Shown: positions 23,338 through 36,819, counted from the first letter of the stretch. The stretch is DNA of 64,000 nucleotides from Combretum micranthum (GCA_024138025.1 JAMXBD010001379.1:248001-312000); one strand, 5' to 3'. The notes: generated by a model from the letters alone, not told the origin. A program made the numbers and translations.

Positions 23338-26000
23338 GTGATGAAATGTCTTTATTCGCATGAATATTTTATATTTAGGTGATGTTTTTCAAATGATACT
23401 AAAGCTTCTATATCCTTTTAAACATCGAGAGAAGCAAGATAGAAGCTCCCTTAAATGTCTTGGTAAAATAATTGTAATATGTAAGATTTAGAATATTTTA
23501 ACATTAAATTGCATTTGATCATGTGTTTTTTTCTTTTTTAGTTTAAAAATGAATAAAATCCAACAACAAGACCTCTGAATATTTATTTGAAAAAGCTTCT
23601 GAGTTTTCACCATATTCAAATGTTGCATATGGGAAGTACTACACAATCCATAAGGCAAACAAAATCCAGTCATGGAGCCACCATAAATGTCGCATTCGAG
23701 AATGTTCAATCATGAACGAAATAAATATAAATGCACATTTTGATATCTGATTCAATAGAGATGTATTTGTTCCATGAGAAATATTTTTTTCCTTTTGTTT
23801 TTATTTTTTTTTTCATTGTATATTATAAATTCATCAATTTTTCGAGTTTGGGTATGTTATAGGGTCTACTGGAAGAGTTTTGGATTCAAGGGAAAAAGTT
23901 ATGTAGGGTTTGGACGTTGGAATGGATTTGAATTTTGTAAAACCCTTCGAAACCTATCCCATCATACTTTACTAGGATACAACAATCTCTATAAGGTGGG
24001 TTGAGTAAGGAAAAAGAAAAAGGAAAACTTATCTTGAATGGAGCTTGATCTAATCTTGAGATTTTAATTTCAGAGCCAAGCATATTTATGATTAAGGGAT
24101 TGAGTTGCTCCTCGTCGCTCCACTTCCTTTGCAAAAAAAATAAAACTATCCCTCTGTCTAAAATGGAGATATTCCCTCAACCTTTGAAGTCCCTAATTGT
24201 GGATTTAAAGAGAGAGAAAAAAAAGTATAAAGCATCCTTTTTCCCTTACTCTGATTGAATTCTCTTTTTCCTAACACAAGTCGCATACATGAGTTCTAGT
24301 TTGATAAAGTTTTATTAGACAAGGAAGTGTATGAACATGCCCGTAGTGTTTGTGAGTGTATAGTTAATGTGTGAAGCCAATAGATTATTGCTGTATTGAT
24401 TGAACTAATAGATTAGTAATCATCTCCTTAAACTGAGGTTTATAACAAAAAGAAAAGTTTTTTTTTTCCTAAACAAATTAGGTACATATATATTGGACTA
24501 ATGTTTTGCATTTTGAAATTATGAATCTAAATAATTGTTAGTGATCTGGAAATTCGTATTAGCTAGTCATGTTCATATCTTTATCTAGTGTTGAATTCAT
24601 GTTAGTATCAAGAGTACGTAAAACTGATGATGATCATAATAATTAAGTTATAGGACAATCATGTTTATTTATATCATGATTATGTTTTTATACCCTATTT
24701 CATCACTTATAATGTTTCGTGTTTTCTTTATGTGTTTTTAATCATCTAGTGCTAGTAGTTGCTAAACTAATTATTGGTGATATGGATTTAGTTGTCGTTG
24801 TTAGATTGAAGTGATCCAATTAATTATTGTATGAATTAATAATCAATAAGAAATCAATTAAATCACATGGAAAATTTCTATTTTGAATTATTTAAAAGAT
24901 TTAGATGTTTTAAGGGTACTTTTAGACTTTAGACTTAACAATTATGTAACATTAAGGGGAGCTTGAGAGTGGACAAATCATTATGCAAATGGGTTGCAAG
25001 GGTGTTAGTCAACTACGCTTTTAATAATCATTTGTATCTCTTATACTGGATTGGTGGTTAAATAATAAGATCTTATTATACCATCCTTGTTTTTTCTTTG
25101 GGTTTTAGAAAAGTAATTTTTTAAAAATCGTTTTATGCTCATTATCCTGATTTTAAGTGTCTATGTCTAGGCATGGACTATCAAATACTGCATCAGAGAG
25201 GAAGTAGCACAATTTAAGTAGGTGTAATTTTGCCTTAAGTGTCTATTGGCTCAATTGTTGTGTTAATTGGTTAACATTGTAGCTAGTACAATTTCGAATA
25301 GGTGACTATGTAATAAAACCTATACTATTTAAAAGTTGTATTGCATAATTATTAATGATAAAACTAGTAACCGGTATACATATGAACTATCTATTAAAGG
25401 CGAATACTAAAAAGAAGTGGCATTAATTAAGCATTGATGTCACCGTATTATGGATAAAGAGGTTGTTAATATGTCATAAGTAAAAGTAATAGGCATAGGA
25501 CATTCTAAGAGAAGTTACTAATGATACTTAGTTGAAATATGAAACATAATTTTGCACAAATGCAACATACTGAGTACCAGACAAATATAATTTTTGTTTT
25601 TAGACGTCAATATTGGTGTTAGCTCCTAAATACTAAAGGTAATTTTTTGAATAGTGCTAGCTATCCTCACTAAAATAAAATAACTAGTGGGATATATTTT
25701 TAATGTTTATTTATAGGGCTAGTAATTAGCATTCCACCCACTAATTTAGCGACAGCTAGGTACACATATAAATTGGTTTATATAAGTAAGGATTGATACT
25801 ATTAATAACCATGTTAGACTCATTTTGGTCTATTTATCAACATCCTAGTATTCAAGTCAAGTATCTAAACCCATATAATATATAAGTGTCCTAAACGTGT
25901 TTAGGAATGCTAGAACGGCATCAACTTCCAACCAATTTACTCATGGAAGGTTAAATTTGTCTTCAGAGTTAACCCAGTCCCTAAATAACACCTTACTAAT
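23338..26000. other. AT-rich intergenic DNA, no gene recognised
   Basis: Overlapping short frames on both strands at 23774-24134 have no known motif. That stretch carries ACCCTTCGAAACCTATCCCA-like words that recur near 45600-45690, so it is probably old repeat. The rest is featureless AT-rich DNA. Confidence 0.55.
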
Positions 26001-26061
26001 GCCACACACAACACTAAATGCCTTAGTTGAACACTCACACTAAGCCTCAACTCTTAGACCA

Positions 26062-26760
26062 TGGCATTCTCCCCCACTTAAACTTATGATGCCTTTGTCA
26101 TGAGGCAAATCTGCTACCACTGACCCAATTCCACATCTGTTGCCAACCCATCCAAGATCATCCCACCAAGACTTCAAGCTTCCACAAGCTTCATCTTGCC
26201 ATCAACATTTTTCCATCCTCTGATTTCAGCTCTTGCGGAATGCCCAAGGATAGGGTTTTAGCACAAATTCTTGCTTCAACCCTAAACCATAACATAGTTG
26301 CCCTCTAGCAATGATGTCTTTCTCCGGTAGCTACTCTTCACTTGAGCTTTATTCGCAAGAGTTGAATTGACAACAAGATTTAGGCATATTCTTGTTTCTA
26401 TGACTCATGACACAGCTACCTTCTAGCAGCGATGTTCTCTCTCTATTGGTCGCTCCTCACCATAAGCTTCATCTACATGAACCACACCTACAACAAAAAC
26501 TATCCACTCATTAAGTATGCTAGCTAGAATTTAGCTGACCTTGGAGATGAAACTTTAGCTCTAATACCACTTGCCACAGGATAGGAGGTTCTCCTCTCTA
26601 CAAATTGTCGGTAATAATTGGTAAGTCTAAGGAACAAACATAACCATTTCCTTGCTCTCTTTCCCTCATTCCCTTGCTTCTTATATTGTTTCCATTTCAG
26701 TATTGATTCGCCAATTGCCATCATTCTTTCCTTTGATTGTTGTTCATCCACTCTTGCTCA
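26062..26760 (-). mobile_element. LTR-element remnant with PPT and PBS, about 0.5 kb internal
   Basis: Read on the minus strand: a PPT-like AAGTGGGGGAGAA (26067-26079) leads into TGCCATGG (the start of a 3' LTR running left). A PBS-like TGGTATTAGAGC (26558-26569) lies just after an LTR end ...TGTGGCA running in from the right (about 26572). TGCCA and TGGCA are proper inverted LTR ends. Only about 0.5 kb separates PPT and PBS, so this would be a TRIM-like or internally deleted element. The outer ends of the LTRs could not be located and the two LTRs could not be aligned, which weakens the call. The frame at 26524-26751 lies in the LTR side. Confidence 0.45.
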
Positions 26761-28614
26761 ATTTCAATAAAGGTAAAATCTTAATTTTATTTCTTCTATA
26801 CTCTTAATTCTAACATTCTAAAATAAAATCATACAATTACCTATATCACACAAACACACACATATGCAATTTTAAGCTTCAGTACTGCGTATAAGCCCAT
26901 CTACAATGCATCCTTATTCATTCTCAACCTCATTACTGAAATCACTTGATAAAATTTAATAAAAACCAAATTGAATGTATGAATAAGTTTTTGTCAAGTC
27001 AGTTATGTCATATTGTACCCCACTGAACAACCATGTTACAAATCCCATCAAACATCTTTAATACATTTATGATGCACATCTAATTCATGCTCAACCTCAT
27101 TGGTATAACCACTTAAAATTGTCTATAAAAACTAAAAATCTGAATCAAACATATGATTGAGTGGTTTTTGTTTTAGTTACAAAATCCATGCCTTTAGCCC
27201 ATAAAGAATCATACCATGGACCCTATCAAACTTATTCAAATACATTTAGCTTAGAATTAGAAAATTAACTGCTTAAAAATTGTTATAGTTTTACACATCA
27301 TTCTTGTTATAATTATATATCCAATTCAAACAATACAAGAAACGTGTTTTTAAAATGGAAACTTGATGTCAATTGTCTTATAATCTACTGTTATCAACAC
27401 TGATATCTTGAGATGTGGCGAATTGGGAAGTAAACATATAGTTATAATATATTTATTTAAGATTTTGTTAGGTGATACATGAATTCATCCTAAACACAAC
27501 ACACGCTAGTTAATTTAGACTTTCTAACACATGATTATCAAACATGTCATTTTGTGGTTGGTTAAGATGTGCTTACCCATTTAAACTTGAATAAAAGACA
27601 CGAATTTTTAACACAAATTCCAACCCTATTGCTTTATACCATCATTCGTTAACTAGTTCTATGGAAAGTGCAATTTAACAGGGGAAAATTATATCAAAGG
27701 GAATAAACATTTTAGAATCTTGCTTGTTGTCTATCCGATTGTTTTATTGTCTATCCTTTGACCTTTACCTTAGCACTAAACAAGATTATGAAATATATAT
27801 ATATTATATTGTAAAGGATAGATTAAATGCTCTATAAATTTGTGGCTAAACCTAGAATAGGAAGGCATTTAAGGAACAATCCCTAGCAGATTAAAGTATG
27901 AGATTGTTATTTACGAAATTCATTTTGTTCTAAAGCCAACTAGTTTATGTGGTGAATCACCAGTTAATATCTCAGTATAGGTTCGAGATAACTCTTTGTT
28001 CCATAGCTTCAAAGTAAAGCTACCCAATGAAGAATTTTCAGACATACTAGCAAGGGATTAAAAATGCAGATATCAATTCAAATGAAATAAGATATTAACA
28101 TTTTAAATTGTTAGAAAAAGAATCAAAATTATGGTGCAAATAAGAGAACTTATTGTTTTATTATAAAATATGCTTAGTGAGATATTTTGGTAAGTCACTT
28201 TAATATCTATTCCCAAGACTAAAAGAATGTTGATCTTTCTTAGCTACTCCTTTTGTATTAGTTTATATAATGTTTATTTTTTTTAACCAACTAAAACATT
28301 AATCCTTAATGGTAATCGCTTTTGCTGTAATTTATACATTTTAACAATGTGCGTGGGTGGAGGTGCTTTCTTATGGAGCTTTGGAGGTCATTTTGTTGGG
28401 AGTCCATTTTAACGCAGTGATGATTTGGACCATGTAGAAAGTTTTGATGGTCTAAATTTTGATGTTTGGATCGGTGGCGGGAGCAAAGCGATGGTCCCGA
28501 GGATGACCCTAGCTTTTATATATCGACTTGGGGTATTACTTTACTTGTGGTTATGTGAAAGACAAATCTTATATTAAGATGTGTGGCCTCTTGTTTGTTG
28601 ATAAATCATAGATA
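26761..28614. other. AT-rich intergenic DNA, no gene recognised
   Basis: No domain or terminal structure is visible. 28340-28540 is richer in GC (GGTGGCGGGAGCAAAGCG) but has no open frame of note. Confidence 0.55.
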
Positions 28615-28811
28615 TAGATATTTTTTATAAAATTTTTTTTTAACAAATTATTTTTAAAAAATTAGATAAAGATAAAAAAAAGTTAGCAGTTCTTATTAAA
28701 ATATCAAATAGATCAAATATAAATACAATACAAATATAAATCGAATAAATTTACACATATTATTTTGAAAAAGATATAAATACAAATGAAAAACAGACCA
28801 TACAAATAGAC
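28615..28811 (-). mobile_element. Dispersed MITE-like repeat M1, copy 2
   Basis: Reverse-oriented copy of 8750-8984. Its complement starts TATGGTCTGTTTTTCATTTG, and the words ATGTGTAAATTTATTCGATT, TTTGATCTATTTGATATTTT and AGAACTGCTAACTTTTTTTT follow in the same order as in copy 1. Confidence 0.65.
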
Positions 28812-31800
28812 CCAAAGATACCTATATAGTTTCATGTTTCAAATTACATACTTTATCTGTTTTGAATTTCAAACGTATGGTGGTTTCTTTATGGATTTAT
28901 TATAATTATAAGATCATGTAAGTTTTAAAGTACCTGCAGAGTTTTATTTATATTTGTAGCTTGTATTAAAGAGTACTTTACAACCTTAGAAAGTTTCACC
29001 AGTCGTATAAATGTCCAACAAAGTGACGTGCGATATTCTCAAGTGGTGAAACTCCTAGGATTGTTGAATTTTTAATTTAGTTTTATAATGGCCCTAATTA
29101 TAACCGTCTCAAAAATCAGAGAATGCTTTTTGTAATAGTGATATAAGTATAAAAATTGCATTAGATATGACTTATTTCTGTGTAAATAATAAATGTACAA
29201 GTAGCCTTTGATATGGTTATATATATGTATGTATAATACATTAATATATAATGTCTTATTATTTACAAAGTGCACGATTGCAGCACATCAAATTTTAATG
29301 ATTCTGGAAGAAATTATGCGGAGATTTATTAATATTGATTTTTTCCCCACATATATAACGCGTCAATGCATGAGAGATCATTTGAACATTTTTTTTTCCT
29401 CCTTCACGGTGGGTTAGCTAACTCTACTTGCAGGACAACCAGGACACTTTTATATATTAATAAAATACATATTATCGTGTATATAAATTTGCCCATATAA
29501 TTTTTTAATAAAATCACATTCATAATTAAAGAATGTTTGAAATAATAATGAGATATATTATCCATGAAAGTTCCATTACATCATATTATGTAAATCATTG
29601 ACCGGATAAATTTAGAGAGAAATAAATATTTAGACTAACGCATTGATGTATTAATTTTTTAATGTTGCAATTATGCCAACTGCTATATAAAAAATTATAC
29701 AAGGGGATGGTCAATGTTAAGTGGATACATTATACAATACAACCGCCGTCTCTCCCTAGAGGACACCATGTGTTTAATTTCATTGGTCCTCCTCTATATG
29801 AATGGCGTAAATAATCTCTAAATTAAGACTTTCCTATATCCTACATATGGATTGTTGCATTTTGATATAGATAAATGTAATCTTAATTTAGATTAAAAAA
29901 TAAGATTCTTGGGTGCGATATGAAATAGAGAAGATAGTGATAAGTTGAAATAGAATTATCACTCTCTTGGATTAGATAAATGATATTTGGGGTTGCATGG
30001 TTAGGATAATAATTCCTAGTTGCTGTCAATGGCAAGTGCTATCAAATCTAATTTATTTTGAAAATAAAGTAAAATGATTAAATTAATGACGTTACATGTA
30101 AAAGTTCAATTAGGATATCTAGATAGAATTTAATTATGCAGTAATTAGTTCATAGTGGTCATGGTTAGAGATGCAACAGGGTAGCTTTAGAACTAGTGAT
30201 ATAAGACTCAAATTTGATTCGCTTCCTTATAGTGTCTCGCAAACCCGCCCCTATAAGATATTGAGTTAACCCACCTCGTCCTATTTGATTTGATTGAGAA
30301 TAATCTAAGTATATAATTAAAACAAAAGAAAAAAAAATAGTCTAACCTAAAAATAATAATGAAATCCAAGCCAAGTAATTAAAATATAGAAGAATATATC
30401 TCAATAAAATGGAAAAAAAATTAAATCACTCTTGTTTTTCAAACCAAAATCAAGATATTATTTGTAAAAATTCAACTTTTACACATAATATGACAAAAAA
30501 AAAATAATAATGTACCATGCATTATGAATATTGGTTTAACCAAGATAAATATAGAATTATGAGTTGAGTATCAAAGATCATACCACAATTAATATGAATT
30601 GAAGAAAATTAACGACAAAGATTTTGATTCTCTAGGTTTTTTTTTTTAAATTGAATTTTTATTTATTTATTTTTAATTTTATTATATTTTGATGGGATGA
30701 GATTTCTATTAGATTGTAACTATGACCCATGGCCTAATCTTAAATCTTGTAGAGTTGTAAAAAATTTCTCAAACTCGACTGTAAGCTCTATAAGGTTCAG
30801 TTCTATAGGATTTATAGTGAGTCAAGTATTCTATAATATCCAACATGATTACACCCTATTTATGGTTCTATCACAGTGGGTGGCTAAAGATTGTTGCTAA
30901 ATGATTATTTGGTATGTGTCTTGATAAACACTGCATTTGTGTATATAGAAATTTAGAGGGTCATAAACGATAGCACTATTAATAGGATTAAGGTAATTGA
31001 CTCAAAAGTTTTAGTAAATACTACAGATTGCGTCATTTCTTTTTTGGAATTAAAATAAATTGTTTATTCTAAAATAACGAAATAAGTCTTTTAAGATTGG
31101 AAGTAATAAAAATAAATTATAAGAATTCATTAGAGAATAAGATGATGATATGTAATAAATTAAGTAAAGTAATTGGCTATTGAATGCTAAATATAAAAAG
31201 CCTATTATCATCTATTATTAATTTATATATATTTTATTTCAACTAATAAATATCCTTTGATGTATGATTGGAAACTTCCTTTTTAGTAAATTCCTTTTTA
31301 TTAAATGAGTAGTTTCCTTTCTATTTTGTTGTCTTTGAAAAGAAAAAGGAAAGAACATATTTTTTACATTCATATAAGGTCTTGTTGCTTCAGGTTTTAA
31401 AATAAAAATAGATATATATGTATTCTAATCCAAAGTTATCTAACAATATGTCAGATTATAATTTGTTCTTGTCATGTTATGTATAGATACCACTAGAAAG
31501 ACTATTCATAGAGTCCCCGTGGTGATCACAATTTTGTGAAAAAGCACAACAAAAGGAGATAGTATTAGTGTTGTAAGAAAATGTATATAATTGCATATAA
31601 TTTATTATATTTTATGTGTTACATGGATCTTGGTATAAATTTTTTTTATATTCCATTGTGGTTCCAAAAATCTATAAGTTGATAAGTCTTTCTTTGAATT
31701 TGATTCAAAAGCTCCTACTTAGAAGGGAATTAGTATCCAATACCTTCTTTTTTATAAATTACAATCTTGTCTTAAGTTGTACTCCTACACTTATAGTGAA

Positions 31801-32157
31801 AGGGTCAACCCCATACTATGTGTAATATTTCAATTTGATTATAGTTAGTACCGAGATAACAAATGAATAATGTGTATACACCGATCATTTTAAGTATTAT
31901 CTAAAATCTATTTAAGACTTCACAATTACTTAAGGTATCACTTATTCATGTTGTAATTCTAAATTATAAACTCTTTAATAGCTACTATAATATCTTTACC
32001 TTTAATAATATTCAAGTAAACTTTCCTCATTATATATACATTCCTCCATAATGTTATAATAAAAGATGATAATAAAGCTTTCACACAAACATATAATCCT
32101 CTTGGTGGCCTTTTACTATTGTCTATACAACGAATCAGGAGAAAATACGTGAGATGG
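28812..32157. other. AT-rich intergenic DNA, no gene recognised
   Basis: Only short open frames without motifs (for example 29208-29417, 30697-30900, 31616-31825). A GC-richer patch lies at 29700-29780, and 30170-30300 has CGCAAACCCGCCCC-like words found in the hAT-like element at 35.2-36.0 kb. Confidence 0.55.
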
Positions 32158-33488
32158 ACTTGGCTTAAGTCGCCAAGTTTTTTCCTAATTTTAGGACACG
32201 ATCCAAATCGTTGGATCTCGTATAATTAAATCATGGCCGCCAAATTTTGGTAGGCTAAAAATATCATATTTTTAAGATGATAATTTCATCATATTATGGT
32301 AAGTTCTTCTGATTGTGGTAAGTAGTAAATTTATTAGAATCTGGTAAGTTTATCGTATTCTAGTAGTTTGTTTGTTAGTTTTGTCTTTTAGTACTAAGTG
32401 GTAGTTTTGTCCAATTGTGGTAAGTTTATCATATTTTGGTAAATTGATTTTACACAAACTTTTGGAAATAGTAAATACGTTGTATTATAGTAAGTTCGTA
32501 TGATTGTGGTATGTGTTATTTTTGTTGGATTCTAATAACTTATCGCATTGTGGTAATTTTGTCTGATTTTGGTATGTGGTAGATTTGTCATGTTTTACTA
32601 CGTTCATTGCATTCTAATAGTTTGTCTGATAGTTTTATCTTTTAGTACTAAATAGTAGATTTGTCATACTTTAGTAAGTTTGTTACATTTTTTTAGTTTG
32701 TCTGGTAGTTTGTCTTTTAATACTAAGTGGTAGATTTATCATACTCTGATAAGTTTGTTGCATTTTGGTAGTTTGTCTGGTAGTTTTGTCTTTTAATACT
32801 AAGTGGTAGATTTGTCATGTTTTGCCAAGTCTGTTGTATTTTGATAGTTTGTCTTTTACTACTAGGTGATAAATTTATCATACTCTGGTAAGTTTGTCGC
32901 ATTTTGGTAGTTTATCTTGTAATTTTTCCTTTTAGTACTAAGTGATAGATTTGTCATATTCTGATAAATTTGTTACATTTTGATAGTTTATTTGTTAGTG
33001 CTAAGTGATATATTTGTCTTATTATGATAAGTTTGTCGTATTTTGATAGGTCGATTTTATGCAAACTTTTTGAAGTGGTAAGTTCGTTACATTCTAGTAA
33101 ATTTGTCTAATTATGATATATACTATATTTATCGGATTTTTGTAACTCCGTCGCATTGTGATAAATTTGTCTGATTTTGGTATGTAGTAGATTTATTATA
33201 TTATGGTAAGTTCATTATATTATGATGGTTTGTCTGTTAGTGCTAAGTGATAAATTTGTTAGATCTTGGTAATTTTGTAGTATTGTGATAAATTTGTCTG
33301 ATTTTATACATTTATCATTGCATTATCGTATGATTATCATATTGTGGTAACTTTATCCAATTTTGATATGTAGTAAATTTGTTATATTTCGATAATTTTT
33401 TCATTCGATTATGACAACATTTATGGATATGACCGATTTATCGGCCACGTCCTAAACTTAGATCGCAAGATGCGACTTAAGCCAAAGT
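32158..33488. mobile_element. Inverted-repeat element filled by a tandem array
   Basis: The left end ACTTGGCTTAAGTCGC matches the complement of the right end ACTTTGGCTTAAGTCGC, and similarity continues about 60 bp inwards (TTTAGGAC, then CGAT/AATCG words). The 1.33 kb between is almost entirely a TG-rich tandem array. There is no open frame. A Mutator-like or foldback-type element is plausible, but I could not find a convincing target duplication. Confidence 0.6.
32270..33400 (+). repeat. Degenerate 76-bp minisatellite array
   Basis: Built on words such as TGGTAGATTTGTCATACTCT, TGGTAAGTTTGTCGCATT and GTAGTTTGTCTGGTAGTTTT. The marker TACTAAGTG or variants start at 32646, 32721, 32797, 32860, 32936 and 32999, giving spacings of 75, 76, 63, 76 and 63: a 76-bp unit and a 63-bp variant. 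Each unit is made of shorter, about 18-20-bp, TGGTAAGTTTGTC-type sub-repeats. The plus strand is very poor in C. Confidence 0.8.
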
Positions 33489-34514
33489 TTTTTCCAAAAA
33501 TATGCGGTTCTTGTAGAGCAAAAACGAAGTCAATTTCGATCGTTGAGTAGTCTTATCATACTAAAAGGCACCAAAAGAAAAATAAGGTATGTCTTTTTTT
33601 CTTTACAACTCCAAATAGATTGTTTCCACAATAATGGGACCAGAATACAACTAGACTTTGGATGAATTATCCATAAAACGTGAGAGCATACGCTTTTTGA
33701 TTGAGTGCCAACCTATAGGATTAGCAATTTTCTTTGTAAGGCTACGGCGTCTTTGAATTCATCTTATCAAGATGAGCTTTCCTATCATTTGGCAAGCACA
33801 GGTTCATTGAGACCAAGAAAGACATTATAGAATGGTATGTCATATAAATTATTTATATTAATATAAACCGTAACAAATAAAAATTTACAAGTCAAATTTT
33901 TTATAATTGTTGAGGGTGGTTGGTTATTTTAATATAATTGGGCCATGCATAAGAAGTTAAAATAAATACAAATCTCTTTATTTCATGAATGAACTTTTTT
34001 TCTATTTCAGTCTTAATTTTTTCTTTTTCCCTCTATTGGAGAGACAAGATTCTTTCTGGGATGGTCACCCACGCATTATGTAAATCTTATACCTTATACG
34101 TAATTTTGGAGTATTGATGAGAATATGATACTTGATGGTCGGATAGCTTGGAGAGAATGGAAAGGAGAATGAACAGATAGTCCCAATGTCTCAAATGCAC
34201 TAGTGACAAATAAGGAAACTTAAGCAGATCCCGTGTGTAAACCTTATAGTTACTGAGCACTTGAGTTGCCTAATTGATTATTGAGAGTAGAGCAAGACTC
34301 ATGTCATGCTTATCGTGAATGAGCACTTACTATGGATCAAGATCAATAGCCATCCTGCTATTTGCATGAGCTTATTTAAGAAATGTTGGATTCGGATGAA
34401 CCGGTCTAACAATTTCAGTTTCGATCCAACTAAGCCAAATCTCATCAGATTATCCCAATAAATTAAACGAACTCATTAGGTCCTATCACCTAACTTATGA
34501 GTCAAGCCTAATTA
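33489..34514. other. AT-rich intergenic DNA, no gene recognised
   Basis: No frame, repeat family or RNA gene recognised. Confidence 0.55.
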
Positions 34515-34734
34515 AGGGTTTGTTTGTTTCATTTTTTTCTAGTAATTTGGACACCTTAATTTTATTGTTTTCAAACAGATGTTTACGAAGAAATAGATAC
34601 AAATGAAAAACAACTATTTGCACTTATAAATGTATAAAATAGATCAAATACAGATAAGACATAAATAAAATATAGATACATATAAGATGCAAATAAGATA
34701 CAGATGAAAATCAGACAATTTAAACAAACTCCTA
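34515..34734 (-). mobile_element. Dispersed MITE-like repeat M1, copy 3
   Basis: Reverse-oriented. The complement starts AGTTTGTTTAAATTGTCTG and continues with ATCTGTATCTTATTTGC and TGATCTATTTTATACATTTA. It is more diverged than copies 1 and 2. Confidence 0.55.
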
Positions 34735-34826
34735 AACATACTCTGCATCCACTATATGCCTCTTTAAGATAAGTGATGATTCGGATCTAAAGAATTCCAT
34801 CTTTTGGAGTGTAGTTAATAAAATGC

Positions 34827-34980
34827 AGGCATTTTTACTATAAGAAGTATCTAAAAATAAATACTTTTACTCATATAAAAAATATTAAATTACTAAGATC
34901 TAAGAATATGCTTTTCTTATAAAAGAAATCCATGTAGTGTTGCTTATTAGTAGATACTTCTTATAGTACATTAAAGCCTA
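34827..34980. mobile_element. Short foldback MITE, about 150 bp
   Basis: ACTATAAGAAGTATCTA near the left end (from 34837) is matched by TAGATACTTCTTATAGT near the right end (34951-34967), a perfect 17-bp inverted pair, and the flanking bases are also related (GGCATTTTT / AATGTA...GCC). Size and AT content resemble Stowaway-like MITEs. A TA duplication cannot be tested in DNA this AT-rich. Confidence 0.55.
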
Positions 34981-35165
34981 GTGAATTTTCTTTTCTTGAA
35001 GCTAGGTTCCCTTCTCTTGCTCTCCCAAAAAGAAACTTTTGTTTCCACTTTTCCTAGATTAAAGAATTCAGAATTCTCCACATAAAGAGAAAATGAAAAA
35101 TTCATTTAGAAAAAGAAAAAGATAAATTGTACTCAACACTTTTAAAGTATATTATATTGTACATA

Positions 35166-36018
35166 GTGCCAATTTAGAGCTGTGCAAATAGGTAATTCGG
35201 GCCAACCTGTCTCACCTCACGTCAAACCAAGGGTTATACTGGCTATCCTGCTTTGGCCTGCATTGCTAAGTGGGCCAAAATTTTTAGCCCAACTCGCCCT
35301 GCGTGGGTTGGTCCCGCAAACCCACTAATATATATTTTTATTAAAAAATTGTAAGAATTTAAATTTAAATTTTAATAATTTTAATATAGAATATATTTCT
35401 TTTTATCTCACTAATTACCTACATACTAATTCAGATGATAGTTGTGTATGGAAAAATTATAGACTTCTGTTTTGGGATTTTTTATTTCAACATAGAAGGA
35501 TTTATTTTAACTAATAGAAATTAGAATTTATTCCCATTTTTTTCTTTAGCGTGGCAACAAAAAATATATCATGAAAACTATCAATTAATATTGTGTTGCT
35601 TATTTTAAATAGAAGCATCTAAATATCTAATAAATATAAAAGAAAAAGTATTGATGAAATGACTAAGGTTATAATAAATATAAAAGTTGAAAGTTAGAAA
35701 TATCACTCTCATAAAAATTATATAATCAATATTCAATAAGTAAATAATAGAAAAGTGAAGTGAAAACGAAATAAAGAGGATAATGTATTAGGTTTTTTTT
35801 TTATAAGATTTATATACTTTTTATATTTTTTTTAAGTGCGGTTTGTGGGCAAACTGACTAAAAGCGGGCTGGCCCCTTCAACCCACGGGTTATGTAGGGT
35901 GGGCTATTTTGGCCCTACATTAAATGAGCTAAAATTTTTTAGTCAACCAGCATTTTTTTGTGGTTAATGCGGGTTAGCCGGCATAACCTGCCCTGCATGC
36001 ACAGCTCTAAGTGCCATA
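35166..36018. mobile_element. hAT-like non-autonomous element with 8-bp TSD
   Basis: The element proper is 35174-36010 (837 bp). The perfect inverted end TTAGAGCTGTGCA is followed on both sides by about 150 bp of inverted subterminal sequence full of GGGTTGG / CCCAACC-like words (35200-35330, 35840-35990). The flanks GTGCCAAT (35166-35173) and GTGCCATA (36011-36018) fit an 8-bp duplication with two changed bases. AGAGCTGTGCA ends and an 8-bp duplication suit hAT. The AT-rich middle carries no transposase. Confidence 0.75.
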
Positions 36019-36819
36019 CACTTGCTCCACATTGTATGCATTGGATAAGAGCAACACCACATGTTAAGTAACCTACTTAACAGGTGAGACAACATTTCAT
36101 TTGTTGATGAACCACTTTATCCAATCTCTTGCTTAAACATTCATAATCCACCATAAGTCGCTTAATTTGAAAAGAAATTCTAACATCTCCAATGCAAATC
36201 TAATCTCCCAATCAATTCTATCATCTCGTCTTTTTTTTTTTGTTATTTAATAGATTAAGTTAATATACCAACCATGATCGCATCACTAAATTAGTTAATA
36301 TATTACTTATTATATTTATTTTAATGATTAAATGATTGACTAGATAAAACCATAGAAGTTTCCAAAATCATAATCTCATTCTGCTGCAAGTTGCGACTTG
36401 TAATTTGAAAATAATCAAACAATCTTTCCATGGAATTGTTGACTTATTTGGTTATGTTGTTACCATCTTGTAATTCAAAATATGTAAAATAGATCAAAAA
36501 GTGTATAAATATTAGAATCGTAAGCTTATAGAATGGTATATCTAAATTAATGATTTACAAAGAGTCCATGCCATAAAGATTTTACACTTGTTTTAATTAA
36601 AAAGAGTCTTTTAAAACCATAAAATTTTTAAAATCGTACAACTTAATATATGATTATATTTTTCTAAATATTCATTTTGACCACCCTCTCTCACTAAATT
36701 CCAGTAGTTTTGACTCCATACTAGTTATTGGAATCAAGTCAAGTTATTACTGTAGTCTGAACCTTTTCAAACTTGACACCTTATTATTATTATTATTATT
36801 AGAGAATATATTGAATTTG
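36019..36819. other. AT-rich intergenic DNA
   Basis: Nothing recognised except a TTA microsatellite at 36781-36801. Confidence 0.55.
36781..36801. repeat. (TTA)7 microsatellite
   Basis: Seven TTA units in a row, directly beside the left arm of the next element. Confidence 0.9.

Noticed and set aside
26524..26751. Frame containing LTNYYRQFV, reminiscent of a Gypsy RT motif
   Set aside because: No other RT motif surrounds it in any frame, and it lies on the LTR side of a PBS-like signal; chance resemblance is more likely.
32270..33400. CRISPR-like array
   Set aside because: Units are contiguous and degenerate with no unique spacers of constant size; it is a minisatellite in plant DNA.
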